From Amycolatopsis thermoflava N1165 (GTDB lineage Bacteria; Actinomycetota; Actinomycetes; Mycobacteriales; Pseudonocardiaceae): a stretch of DNA of 64,000 nucleotides. A program made the translations under genes and the position numbers. Positions 50,787 to 58,654 of the stretch are shown piece by piece (position 1 is the stretch's first letter; the number at the start of each line of letters is the position of its first letter). The notes under the pieces were generated by a model. It did no database searches and was not told the origin of the DNA. It saw only the letters and a program-made list of their open reading frames with translations. The stretch is from NCBI RefSeq assembly GCF_000473265.1, contig NZ_KI421511.1, positions 1,477,731 through 1,541,730 of the forward strand. Direction: 5' to 3'.

Positions 50787-51176
50787 ATGAGCGGCAGGAT
50801 CGTCCACTTCGAGATCCCCTTCGACGACGGCGAGCGAGCCCGCGGCTTCTACCGCGAGGCGTTCGGCTGGAACGTCACCGAGATGCCCGAGATGAACTAC
50901 ACCAGCGTGGCCACCGGCCCCACCTCCGAGCAGGGCATGCCGAGCGAGCCCGGTTTCATCAACGGCGGCATGTTCGCGCGCGCGGAGTCCGCGCCCAAGA
51001 GCCCGGTGATCACCATCGACGTGGCGAGCATCGACGAGACGCTGCAGAAGATCGAGCAGCTCGGCGGTTCCAAGGTGGTCGGGCGCACCGAGATCCCGGG
51101 CATGGGGTTCTACGCGTACTTCACCGACAGCGAGGGCAACGTCGTGGGCCTGTGGGAGAACATGCCGCAGAGCTGA
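50787..51176 (+). CDS. VOC-family (glyoxalase-like) protein
   Basis: A 129-residue single VOC protein: HFEIPFDDGERARGFYREAFGWNV, then PKSPVITIDVASIDETLQKIEQLGGSKVV and YAYFTDSEGNVVGLWE. ATG follows GGAGG. The fold is shared by glyoxalase, bleomycin-resistance and dioxygenase proteins; no substrate is inferred. It lies 116 bases before vanH and is followed by a dyad that probably ends it. Confidence 0.88.
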   Translation: MSGRIVHFEIPFDDGERARGFYREAFGWNVTEMPEMNYTSVATGPTSEQGMPSEPGFINGGMFARAESAPKSPVITIDVASIDETLQKIEQLGGSKVVGRTEIPGMGFYAYFTDSEGNVVGLWENMPQS

Positions 51177-51192
51177 CCAGACGGTTACGCAG

Positions 51193-51229
51193 CCGGCGGT
51201 GAAACGGCCGCGCGCCCGCTCACCGCCGG
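51193..51229. terminator. hairpin between the VOC gene and vanH
   Basis: CCGGCGGTGA (51193-51202) and TCACCGCCGG (51220-51229) are 10-bp perfect inverted repeats with a 17-base loop. It begins 17 bases after the VOC stop and ends exactly where the vanH direct-repeat element starts. Confidence 0.55.
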
Positions 51230-51246
51230 ATATCGTCCGCATATCG
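51230..51246 (+). promoter_or_regulatory. VanR-type direct-repeat element upstream of vanH
   Basis: ATATCGTCCGCATATCG: two ATATCG units with an 11-base period, 47 bases upstream of the vanH ATG. The same element, 14 of 17 bases identical, lies upstream of the kinase gene (56866-56882). Eleven-base direct repeats are the usual target of OmpR/PhoB-type regulators such as VanR. A third weaker copy (GCATACGC) is at 51253-51260. Confidence 0.65.
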
Positions 51247-51292
51247 AAAACCGCATACGCACCGGCAACACCGCGTCGTCTTGACTCGCCGC

Positions 51293-52321
51293 ATGGCTTC
51301 CAGCGAATTGGGTTTGAGACGCGGCGAGACGCGCGCGGGAACGGAGCCTCGGCCATCCCACCGGGCCGGGCTCACGGCGTTCGGCTGCAGCCAGGACGAA
51401 GCCGCCGCGTTCCGGGACATGGGCGCCCGCCTCGGAATGCCCGTGACCCCGGTCGAGGCGGCCGTCTGCGCGACCAACGCCGAACTGGCGCGCGGCCACC
51501 GGTGCGTCAGCGTCAGCCACAAGACCCGGATCACCGGCGCCACCCTGCTGGCACTCAGCCGGGCCGGCGTGGAATACATCTGCACCCGGAGCATCGGCTT
51601 CGACCACATCGACCTGCGCTGCGCCGACCGCCTCGGCATGTCGGTCGGCAACGTCGCCTACTCGCCGGACAGCGTTGCCGACTACACCCTGATGTTGATG
51701 CTGATGGCCGTGCGCCACGCCAAGACCACCATCCACCGCACCGACTCGTTCGACTACCGGCTCAGCGAAACGCGCGGCAAAGAACTGCGCGACCTGACCG
51801 TCGGCGTGATCGGCACCGGGCGCATCGGCGCGGCAGTCATCGACCGGCTGCGCGGCTTCGGCTGCCGCGTGCTCGCCCACGACACGCACCCTCGCGCCTC
51901 CGCGACCTACGTTCCGCTCGACGACCTGATCGAGCGCAGCGACATCGTCACACTGCACACCCCGCTCACCGCGGAGACACACCACCTCCTCGACCGCAGG
52001 CGCATCGAGCGGATGAAACCCGGCGCGTACGTCGTCAACACCGGCCGCGGACCGCTTCTCGACACCGCGGCCCTGTTGTCCGCACTGGAGAACGGCCGGC
52101 TGGGCGGAGCGGCGCTGGACGTCGTCGAAGGCGAGGAAGGGATCTTCTACGCCGACTGCCGCGGCAAGCACATCGGCAACGAGGCCCTGGCACGGCTCCA
52201 GCGGTTGCCGAACGTGCTGATCAGCCCGCACTCCGCCTACCACACCGAGCGGGCCCTGCACGACATCGTCGAGAACACCCTCCTCAACTGCCTGAACTTC
52301 GAAAGCGGGACCACAGCATGA
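51293..52321 (+). CDS. vanH: D-lactate dehydrogenase VanH
   Basis: A 342-residue D-2-hydroxyacid dehydrogenase. The Rossmann loop VGVIGTGRIGAAVIDRLRGFGC (about 162-183), Arg in VNTGRGPLLDT, Glu in DVVEGEEG and His in ISPHSAYHT give the catalytic Arg-Glu-His. It reduces pyruvate to D-lactate for D-Ala-D-Lac. The N-terminus is about 20 residues longer than in enterococci; ATG 51293 is preferred over TTG 51281. It overlaps vanA by 4 bases. Confidence 0.96.
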   Translation: MASSELGLRRGETRAGTEPRPSHRAGLTAFGCSQDEAAAFRDMGARLGMPVTPVEAAVCATNAELARGHRCVSVSHKTRITGATLLALSRAGVEYICTRSIGFDHIDLRCADRLGMSVGNVAYSPDSVADYTLMLMLMAVRHAKTTIHRTDSFDYRLSETRGKELRDLTVGVIGTGRIGAAVIDRLRGFGCRVLAHDTHPRASATYVPLDDLIERSDIVTLHTPLTAETHHLLDRRRIERMKPGAYVVNTGRGPLLDTAALLSALENGRLGGAALDVVEGEEGIFYADCRGKHIGNEALARLQRLPNVLISPHSAYHTERALHDIVENTLLNCLNFESGTTA

Positions 52322-53355
52322 CCAGGTTGAAGCTCGGGATCATCTTCGGCGGCGCCGGTGAAGAACACCCGGTTTCCGTCAAGTCCGCGCGTGAGGTCGC
52401 CAAGCACCTCGACCCCGGCAAGTACGAACCGTTCTGGATCGGCATCACGACCGAAGGCGAGTGGAAACTCTGTGACGGTCCCGGCGAGGGCTGGGAAACC
52501 ACCGACACCCGCCCGGCCGCGCTGTCACCGGACCGCGGCGTGCACGGCCTGCTGGTGATGGAACAGGGGAGCTACGAAACCGTGTGCCTCGACGTGGTTT
52601 TCCCGGTGCTGCACGGCAAGCTCGGCGAGGACGGCGCCATCCAAGGGCTGCTGGAACTCGCCGGCATCCCCTACGTCGGCTGCGGCATCCAGGGCTCGGC
52701 CGTGTGCATGGACAAGTCCCTGGCCTACACCGTCGCCGCGAACGCGGGCATCACCACGCCGAGGTTCTGGATCGTCACGGAGGACGACAAGGTCGACCCC
52801 GGCGGCCTTCCGTATCCGGTCTTCGTGAAGCCGGCCCGATCGGGCTCGTCGTTCGGCGTCAGCAAGGTCACCGGAGCGGACGAGCTGCCGGCCGCGCTGG
52901 AGGACGCACGACAGTACGACGCGAAGGTCCTGATCGAGGAGGCCGTCGCCGGCGACGAGATCGGCTGCGCGGTCCTGGAGGAACCGTCCGGCCTGGTCGT
53001 GGGCGAGGTGGACCGCGTCGACCTCACCCACGGGTTCTTCCGGATCCACCAGGAGGACTCGCCCGAGACCGGATCGGAGAACGCCACCTTCATCGTCCCC
53101 GCCGACATCCCCGACGCCTCCCGCACCCTCGTCCAGGAGACCGCCAAGACCATCTACCGCACCCTCGGCTGCACCGGGCTGGCCCGTGTGGACGTGTTCC
53201 TCACCGCGGACGGCCAGGTGGTCCTCAACGAGGTCAACACCATGCCCGGCATGACCTCCTACAGCCGCTACCCGCGGATGATGAACGCCGCGGGACTCCC
53301 GCTCGCCGACGTGATCGACCGGCTCGTCTCGGCGACCCTGCGGATGAGGCGATGA
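52318..53355 (+). CDS. vanA: D-alanine:D-lactate ligase VanA
   Basis: A 345-residue ATP-grasp ligase. Specificity is visible: the omega loop reads FRIHQE, with His244 at the position that gives enterococcal VanA its preference for D-lactate (D-Ala:D-Ala ligases have Tyr here). KPARSGSSFGVSKV is the ATP loop and NEVNTMPGMTSYSRYP is the end of the fold. Its product D-Ala-D-Lac lowers glycopeptide binding to the cell wall. ATGA overlaps join it to vanH and vanX. Confidence 0.97.
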   Translation: MTRLKLGIIFGGAGEEHPVSVKSAREVAKHLDPGKYEPFWIGITTEGEWKLCDGPGEGWETTDTRPAALSPDRGVHGLLVMEQGSYETVCLDVVFPVLHGKLGEDGAIQGLLELAGIPYVGCGIQGSAVCMDKSLAYTVAANAGITTPRFWIVTEDDKVDPGGLPYPVFVKPARSGSSFGVSKVTGADELPAALEDARQYDAKVLIEEAVAGDEIGCAVLEEPSGLVVGEVDRVDLTHGFFRIHQEDSPETGSENATFIVPADIPDASRTLVQETAKTIYRTLGCTGLARVDVFLTADGQVVLNEVNTMPGMTSYSRYPRMMNAAGLPLADVIDRLVSATLRMRR

Positions 53356-53960
53356 ACGACGACTTCGCCTACGTCGACGAGCTCGTACCCGGCATCCGCT
53401 GGGACGCCAAGTACGCCACCTGGGACAACTTCACCGGCAAACCGGTCGACGGCTACCTCGCGAACCGCATCGTCGGCACCCGGGCACTGTGCGCGGCCCT
53501 CGAACAAGCACGCGACAAGGCGGCCTCCCTCGGCTTCGGACTGCTGCTCTGGGACGGATACCGCCCCCAGCGCGCCGTCGACCGCTTCCTCCGCTGGTCC
53601 GGACAACCGGAGGACGGCCGCACCAAAGCGCGGCACTACCCGAACATCGACCGGGCCGACATGGTCGAGAAGGGGTACGTGGCCGCCAAGTCGGGCCACA
53701 CCCGGGGCAGCACCGTCGACCTGACGCTCTACCACCTGGCCACCGGTGAGCTCGCCGCCATGGGTGGCCGGCACGACCTCATGGACCCGGTCTCACGCCA
53801 CCGCGCCACGGAAATCGCGCCGGCCGAGTTCCAGAACCGCGAGCACCTCCGGTCGATCATGGAGGACTGCGGGTTCGACCGGTACGACCGCGAGTGGTGG
53901 CACTACACGCTGAGGAACGAGCCCTTTCCCGATGTCTACTTCGATTTCCCCATCACCTGA
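53352..53960 (+). CDS. vanX: D-Ala-D-Ala dipeptidase VanX
   Basis: A 202-residue zinc dipeptidase. Zinc ligands His116, Asp123 (SGHTRGSTVDLTL) and His184 with Glu181 (EWWHY) fall at exactly the numbering of enterococcal VanX; Arg71 (DGYRPQRAV) is also present. It removes D-Ala-D-Ala so that D-Ala-D-Lac is used. Cytoplasmic, no signal peptide. Its last 29 bases overlap the next gene. Confidence 0.97.
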   Translation: MNDDFAYVDELVPGIRWDAKYATWDNFTGKPVDGYLANRIVGTRALCAALEQARDKAASLGFGLLLWDGYRPQRAVDRFLRWSGQPEDGRTKARHYPNIDRADMVEKGYVAAKSGHTRGSTVDLTLYHLATGELAAMGGRHDLMDPVSRHRATEIAPAEFQNREHLRSIMEDCGFDRYDREWWHYTLRNEPFPDVYFDFPIT

Positions 53961-54594
53961 CGTCGTTCTCCCGTGCGTCTCGCAGTGGGGACGTCTGGAG
54001 CGCAACGACGACGTCGTGATGCGCCGGACCACCCCGTCGGGCCTGGAGGTCTTCCTGCCGCACACCGACCGGGACGACTGGGCGGCCCACGGGTACCGCT
54101 CACGCGAGGAGTACCTGTTCTGGTCCCGCAAGGTCTGCGGCCTGGCGTGCCTGCAGTCGCTGCTGCACGGCTGGACCGACGTCCGGCTCGCCATGGGCGA
54201 GCTCCTCGCGCAAGCTCTCGACTGGGGCTGCTACGTGGTCGAGCCCTCGGGCACGGTCCAGGGACTGATCTACCGGCCGTTCATGGCCTGGGTCAACGCG
54301 CGGTTCGGATTCGGCTGCCGGCTCGTCGAGCGCACCCCGATCCACGTGTCCAGCCGAGAGGTCCGGCCCGGCCAGGTCCTGATCGCCTCCGTGTCACCCG
54401 AGATCCGCGACCCGGCCACCCCCGAGCCGTGCCGGGGAGGCCACCTCGTTCTCGTGCACGCGGTCCACGGCGGCGTCGTGCGGTTCCACAACCCCTCGGG
54501 CTACACCCACAACTCGGACTCGGCGACCCTGCCCATGGGGGTGTTCCAGCGGTTCCACGCCGACCGCGGGATCCTGATCACGAGGCCGTCGTGA
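53932..54594 (+). CDS. C39-like cysteine peptidase family protein in the van operon
   Basis: A 220-residue protein. Cys69 in SRKVCGLACLQSLL, His171 in GGHLVLVHAV and Asn187 in FHNPSG make the triad of the papain-like C39_2 fold. No signal peptide or membrane span is seen, so it would be cytoplasmic. ATG 53932 overlaps vanX by 29 bases; ATG 54019 is an alternative. It ends at the start of murG2 (overlap of 4). Role in resistance is not known; a peptidase or transglutaminase-like activity on wall intermediates is an inference. Confidence 0.8.
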   Translation: MSTSISPSPDVVLPCVSQWGRLERNDDVVMRRTTPSGLEVFLPHTDRDDWAAHGYRSREEYLFWSRKVCGLACLQSLLHGWTDVRLAMGELLAQALDWGCYVVEPSGTVQGLIYRPFMAWVNARFGFGCRLVERTPIHVSSREVRPGQVLIASVSPEIRDPATPEPCRGGHLVLVHAVHGGVVRFHNPSGYTHNSDSATLPMGVFQRFHADRGILITRPS

Positions 54595-55718
54595 CGGCGG
54601 CCGGAGCGGCGCCGCGCATTGTGGTCGCCGGCGGCCATTCCGCCGGGCACATCGAGCCCGCGATGAACCTGGCCGACGCGCTGCGCAGGCTGGAACCCAC
54701 GGCCGAGATCACCGCGCTCGGGACCGTCCGCGGTCTGGACACGGCGCTGATCCCCGGGCGCGGCTACCCGCTGGAACTCATCCCGCCGGCGCCACTGCCA
54801 CGCCGGCCAGACCGGGCGCTGCTGCGGATGCCCGCCACCCTGGCGGAATCGGTGCGAGCGGCCGGCGCGGTTCTCGACCGCACGCGCGCCGAGGTCGTGG
54901 TGGGCTTCGGCGGCTACGTCGCCCTGCCCGCCTGTCTCGCCGCCCGGCGGCGAGGCCTGCCGATCGTCGTGCACGAAGCGAACGCCAGCCCGGGCGTGGC
55001 GAACCGGCTGGCGGCCAGGATGACGACGCACGTGTTCACCGCCGCGCCAGGCGTCCGGCTGCCGCACGCGACCCCGATCGGGATTCCACTGCGTCCGGCG
55101 ATCAGCGGACTCGACCGGGCCGCACTGCGGGCTGCCGCGCGGCGGCGGTTCGGGCTGCGGCCCGACGGTCCCGTGCTGCTCGTCACCGGTGGTTCGCAGG
55201 GCGCGGCGACGATCAACACCGCGGTGTCCGGCGCGAGCGCGGCGTTGCGGGGGAGCGGGGTGCAGATCCTGCACATCTCCGGGCCGCGGCATCGGGTCGA
55301 GGTGCCCGAGGGCGACCCGCCGCACGTCGTCGTCCCCTACGTCGACGAGATGCGCTACGCCTACGCCGCGGCCGATTTCGCGCTCTGCCGCGCCGGGGCG
55401 ATGACCTGCGCCGAACTGGCTGCCGTCGGACTGCCCGCCGCCTACGTCCCGCTGCCGCTGCGCGGCGGTGAGCAGCGGTCGAACGCCGAGCCGCTCGCCG
55501 CGGCCGGTGCGGCGCTGATCGTCGACGACGCCGAACTCGACCCGGCCTGGATCGAAACCACCCTGATCCCGGTTCTCACCGATCCCGGGCGCATCGCGGA
55601 CATGGCGGCTCGCGCCTCCGCGGCCGGGGCACCGGCGGCGGACGTCGCCCTGGCCCGCCATGTGCTCGCCGTGGTCGACGGGCGGCGAGCACTCGCCTCA
55701 GCCGTGGGGAACCGGTGA
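54591..55718 (+). CDS. murG: second MurG (lipid II N-acetylglucosaminyltransferase) in the van operon
   Basis: A 375-residue glycosyltransferase matching actinobacterial MurG along its length: GGHSAGHIEPAMNLADAL in place of GGGTAGHxEPA, VGFGGYVALPA, IVVHEANASPGVANRLA, VTGGSQGAATINTAVSGA and CRAGAMTCAELAAVGLPA. It transfers GlcNAc onto lipid I. The housekeeping copy is expected in the dcw cluster, so this would be an extra copy, possibly adapted to lipid I ending in D-Lac. GTG 54591 overlaps the C39-like gene; it converges on the kinase gene with a 21-base overlap. Confidence 0.9.
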   Translation: MTAAGAAPRIVVAGGHSAGHIEPAMNLADALRRLEPTAEITALGTVRGLDTALIPGRGYPLELIPPAPLPRRPDRALLRMPATLAESVRAAGAVLDRTRAEVVVGFGGYVALPACLAARRRGLPIVVHEANASPGVANRLAARMTTHVFTAAPGVRLPHATPIGIPLRPAISGLDRAALRAAARRRFGLRPDGPVLLVTGGSQGAATINTAVSGASAALRGSGVQILHISGPRHRVEVPEGDPPHVVVPYVDEMRYAYAAADFALCRAGAMTCAELAAVGLPAAYVPLPLRGGEQRSNAEPLAAAGAALIVDDAELDPAWIETTLIPVLTDPGRIADMAARASAAGAPAADVALARHVLAVVDGRRALASAVGNR

Positions 55719-56807
55719 CCTGCCTGCCGTCGGGAGCCGCACGGTGGCGCGCAGCCCGCCGCCGGGGCGGGGGCTGAGCGAGAGCGTGCCGTCATGCGCC
55801 TGCGCGATGCTCTTGACGATCGTCAGGCCGAGGCCGACCCCCGCGTGATCGGTCCGGGTGCGCTCGGCGCCGCGCTGGAACGGCTCGGCGAGTGTCGAGA
55901 CCAGCTGCGGGTCGAGCTTGTCGCCGGTGTTCTCCACGGTCAGCGTCACCGACCCCGGCGTGGAAGCGGTGCGGACCTGGACGGTGCCGCCGTCGGGGGA
56001 GTTGTGGACGATCGCGTTGTGCATGAGGTTGGTGGTCAGCTGCAGCAAGAGCGCGGCGGAGCCGATCGTGTGGGTGACTTCCCCACAGGTCTCGATGGCG
56101 ACGTCGTGCTTTTCGGCGAGCGGGAGGAGCATCTCGGTCGCTTCTTCCGCGATGAGGGACAGGTCGACGTCTTCGCGGGTGAAGGACCGCTGGTCGGTGC
56201 GGCTGAGCAGCAGCAGTGCTTCGGTCAGCTCGATCGCCCTGGCGTTGACGACGCGGAGACGTTCGTCGAGCTCGCTGTCCGGGCGGTCCGGATCGTTGCG
56301 GGCGAGATCGAGCAGCGTCTGCGTGATCGCGAGCGGGGTGCGCAGTTCGTGGGAGGCGTTGGCGGCGAACCGCCGCTGCTCGGCGACGTGCGCCTCGAGC
56401 CGGGCCAGCATCCGGTCGAAGGCGTCGGCGAGTTCGCCGAACTCGTCGGAGCGGCCCTGCAACCCGATGCGGTGGGAGAGCGACCCCCGCGCGGCGGTGC
56501 GCGTCGCGTCGGTGATGCGGGACAGGGGAGCGAGCATGCGGCCCGCGAGGACCCAGCCGCCCACCAGGCCGAACACCAGCATGAACGCGAGCACCAGGAT
56601 CGCGGCCGGGACGAACACCACCGGCCCGCGGTTGCCCGGGTTGAAGACCCGGGCGAAGTCGGCCGGCTCAGGAAACTGGATGCCGCCGGACCCCATCGGC
56701 AGGAACAGCCACACCGCCGTGAGGAGCAGGACACCCGCGATCATGAGGAACCCGGCGTAGCTGAGGGTCAGCTTGGCGCGGGCGCTCAGCCCTGCCCGCT
56801 TATTCAC
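55698..56807 (-). CDS. vanS: VanS-like sensor histidine kinase
   Basis: A 369-residue membrane kinase. Two spans (about 14-36 and 64-92) enclose a short outer loop of about 27 residues, typical of actinobacterial VanS. HAMP, then the H-box FAANASHELRTPLAITQTLL, N-box LTTNLMHNAIVHNS, G1 ENTGDKL and G2 VGLGLTIVKSIAQAHDG follow. GTG 56807 is used. It lies tail to tail with the van operon. No response regulator is adjacent. Position and a shared upstream element suggest it senses glycopeptides, which is an inference. Confidence 0.85.
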   Translation of the reverse strand: MNKRAGLSARAKLTLSYAGFLMIAGVLLLTAVWLFLPMGSGGIQFPEPADFARVFNPGNRGPVVFVPAAILVLAFMLVFGLVGGWVLAGRMLAPLSRITDATRTAARGSLSHRIGLQGRSDEFGELADAFDRMLARLEAHVAEQRRFAANASHELRTPLAITQTLLDLARNDPDRPDSELDERLRVVNARAIELTEALLLLSRTDQRSFTREDVDLSLIAEEATEMLLPLAEKHDVAIETCGEVTHTIGSAALLLQLTTNLMHNAIVHNSPDGGTVQVRTASTPGSVTLTVENTGDKLDPQLVSTLAEPFQRGAERTRTDHAGVGLGLTIVKSIAQAHDGTLSLSPRPGGGLRATVRLPTAGRSPVPHG

Positions 56808-56865
56808 AGTCCCGGCCACCTCGGTCGTCCAGCACACGCATGGCCTCGACGATAGGAGTGCACGC

Positions 56866-56882
56866 GTATCGCCGGCATATCG
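56866..56882. promoter_or_regulatory. VanR-type element upstream of the kinase gene
   Basis: GTATCGCCGGCATATCG: two TATCG units with an 11-base period, 58 bases upstream of the kinase start. It differs from the vanH element (51230-51246) at 3 of 17 positions. It sits between the kinase gene and the stop of the small gene behind it. Confidence 0.65.
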
Positions 56883-56883
56883 G

Positions 56884-57198
56884 TCAGGCGTGCGCGCGGC
56901 GGAGGCGTTCGGCGACTTGGGCCCAGAGCGCTTTCCCTGGGATTGCGGTGTAGCCGTGGAGAGCTTCCCAACGGATGTCGTGGGCGGCCGGCCACAGGCC
57001 CGCCGCCCACGCGATCTGCTGTTCTTCCGCGGTGAACGACCGGCCACCGCGGACATCGACCGCCGCCGGAACAGCACGGCGGCCGGCGTGGTGCCCCAGA
57101 TGGTCCCGGCACCACGCCGGTAACCAGTCCGGCAGGTCGTCCAGCACCACGGTGAAGACTGTGCCACGGGCCCCGTCGCGAGGCGGGGTCATCTTCAC
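56884..57198 (-). CDS. hypothetical 104-residue protein upstream of the kinase gene
   Basis: A 104-residue frame (GTG 57198 or ATG 57192) with ordinary composition and no low-complexity run: LDDLPDWLPAWCRDHLGHHAG, then IRWEALHGYTAIPGKALWAQVAERLRRA. No family recognised. A dyad with ATAATG/CATTAT lies 42-55 bases upstream. The shape is coding-like but evidence is limited. Confidence 0.45.
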   Translation of the reverse strand: MKMTPPRDGARGTVFTVVLDDLPDWLPAWCRDHLGHHAGRRAVPAAVDVRGGRSFTAEEQQIAWAAGLWPAAHDIRWEALHGYTAIPGKALWAQVAERLRRAHA

Positions 57199-57239
57199 CG
57201 GGGAAGCCCCGCACCAGCCCTCTCGGCACTCTACTTGAC

Positions 57240-57253
57240 ATAATGTGCATTAT
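57240..57253. promoter_or_regulatory. AT-rich dyad, possible operator
   Basis: ATAATG-TG-CATTAT, 6-base perfect arms, in otherwise GC-rich DNA, next to a TTGACA hexamer (57235-57240). It is upstream of the 104-residue gene and could be a regulator site. Confidence 0.4.
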
Positions 57254-57295
57254 CGGCGCATGACGGGGAGGCTGCGACGGGGAGGGACTGAGGCC

Positions 57296-57451
57296 TCACG
57301 TGGCTACCAGGAGGACCCACAACCCGAGCGCTGCGACCTGCAGGCGCCTGGCCCGGCGGGAGACCATCACGAGCACGATGGTGCCGACGGGAAGTGGGCT
57401 GAACGCCCGGTCGGCCGCGAAGGCCAGGATCTCGCCGACCGCCCTGATCAT
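57296..57451 (-). CDS. small membrane-associated protein coupled to DUF1622
   Basis: A 51-residue protein. ATG 57451 overlaps the TGA of the DUF1622 gene. It has a central hydrophobic segment (LPVGTIVLVMV), a basic stretch (SRRARRLQ) and a second hydrophobic end (VAALGLWVLLVAT). The coupling and topology support it; family unknown. Confidence 0.55.
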   Translation of the reverse strand: MIRAVGEILAFAADRAFSPLPVGTIVLVMVSRRARRLQVAALGLWVLLVAT

Positions 57452-57891
57452 GACTCCTCCTGCGTCGATGCCGTGACGGCCGCGCTACGGCTGACAGCCG
57501 GTGTGCTCCGGTTGGCCTGCGCGGCGCGGGCGATTGTGGTGGCCCCACTGGCGAGGGCGCGCCGCCAGGGCGGGACCCCGTCGATTTCGACCTGCAAGGA
57601 GAAACTGAGGAAGGTGCGGATCAGCACGATCAGCCCTAGGACGGCGACGCTCTCCAGGGTCGGCGTGACCGCTACCGTCCGGATCAGGTCCGCCGCGACG
57701 AGGATCTCCAGCCCCAGCAACAGCACCCCGCCGAACGTCTCCCGCAGCGCGCGGTACCCCCTGCGGTTGCCCTCCTTCCGCCACAGCCGAGCCGCGACGA
57801 CCAGCGACCACAGCAGTCCGGCGACCAGCGCGAATGCCCCCGCCGCCTCGAAACCCTGTGCGACGTGCTCCATCACCCCGGAGAACGTCAT
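57448..57891 (-). CDS. DUF1622 family membrane protein
   Basis: A 147-residue protein with three spans (about 14-34, 56-78, 85-105) and the RRALRETFGGVLLLGLEILVAADLIRTV pattern of DUF1622. ATG 57891 begins MTFSGVMEHVAQGF; ATG 57873 is possible. Function unknown. Confidence 0.82.
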   Translation of the reverse strand: MTFSGVMEHVAQGFEAAGAFALVAGLLWSLVVAARLWRKEGNRRGYRALRETFGGVLLLGLEILVAADLIRTVAVTPTLESVAVLGLIVLIRTFLSFSLQVEIDGVPPWRRALASGATTIARAAQANRSTPAVSRSAAVTASTQEES

Positions 57892-58051
57892 CGGCCCGGA
57901 CTCCGGGGTGGGGCGCTGCGCTCGCCGGTCATGTCTCCCCCTCACTCGCCGTCTACTCCCACGATCCGGGATCCGCGGCGACAACTCCTCCCCCTGGCCG
58001 GGTGAACACCACGACTTCGCGGCGCCAGACGAACGACGTCCGCGTGCCGGG

Positions 58052-58546
58052 CTACACCGGGGGTGGCGGCAGCGTTCCGCGGGCCAGGAGGGTCTCGTAG
58101 ACGCCCTCCATCGCTTCGGTCAGCGACGGCAGCAGGTCCTCGGACAGGCCGGCGAAGAACAGGTCCTTCACCAGTTTCACGTGGCCGGGCGCGGCGTCCG
58201 CGAGCAGGGCGCGCCCCTTGTCGCTGAGGCTCACCTCGATCGCGCGGCGGTCCACGGTGGACTGTCGCAGTCGGAGCAGCCCGCGGCCCTCCATGCGGCG
58301 GGCGTGGTGCGAGGTGCGGGTGCGTTCCCAGCCGATGTGGTTCGCCAGCGCCGTCATCTGCAGGCGCCCTTCGGGCGCGACGCTCAACGCGGTCAGCACG
58401 TCGTAGTCGGCGAGAGAGATGTCACTGTCGGCCTGCAACTGGCGGTTCATCTCGTAGCGAAGACGCAGCTGGACGCGGATGTAGGCGAGCCAGGCGCGCT
58501 GCTGCTCCGGGGTGAGCCAGTCCGGCTCGTTGCGTTTAGGTGACAT
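58052..58546 (-). CDS. MarR-family regulator
   Basis: A 164-residue MarR protein with the winged helix GRLQMTALANHIGWERTRTSHHARRMEGRGLLRLRQSTVDRRAIEVSLSDKGR (about 60-112). ATG 58546 is used rather than the longer open frame. It is divergent from an SDR dehydrogenase 108 bases away, with a GACATGTC palindrome at the start codon. Confidence 0.9.
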   Translation of the reverse strand: MSPKRNEPDWLTPEQQRAWLAYIRVQLRLRYEMNRQLQADSDISLADYDVLTALSVAPEGRLQMTALANHIGWERTRTSHHARRMEGRGLLRLRQSTVDRRAIEVSLSDKGRALLADAAPGHVKLVKDLFFAGLSEDLLPSLTEAMEGVYETLLARGTLPPPPV

Positions 58547-58654
58547 GTCTCGTAACCTGTCGATCGTGGGCGAACGGCGGCGTTGCCAGGCGATTTTCCC
58601 GTACCGGTCGCCGCGACGGCGCGCTGCCCGCCCCCTTCGGACAGGAATGAGGAA

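Noticed and set aside
56884-57198. A remnant of vanR upstream of the kinase
   Set aside because: The 104-residue frame shows none of the receiver or winged-helix patterns (no DD, D, T, K layout).
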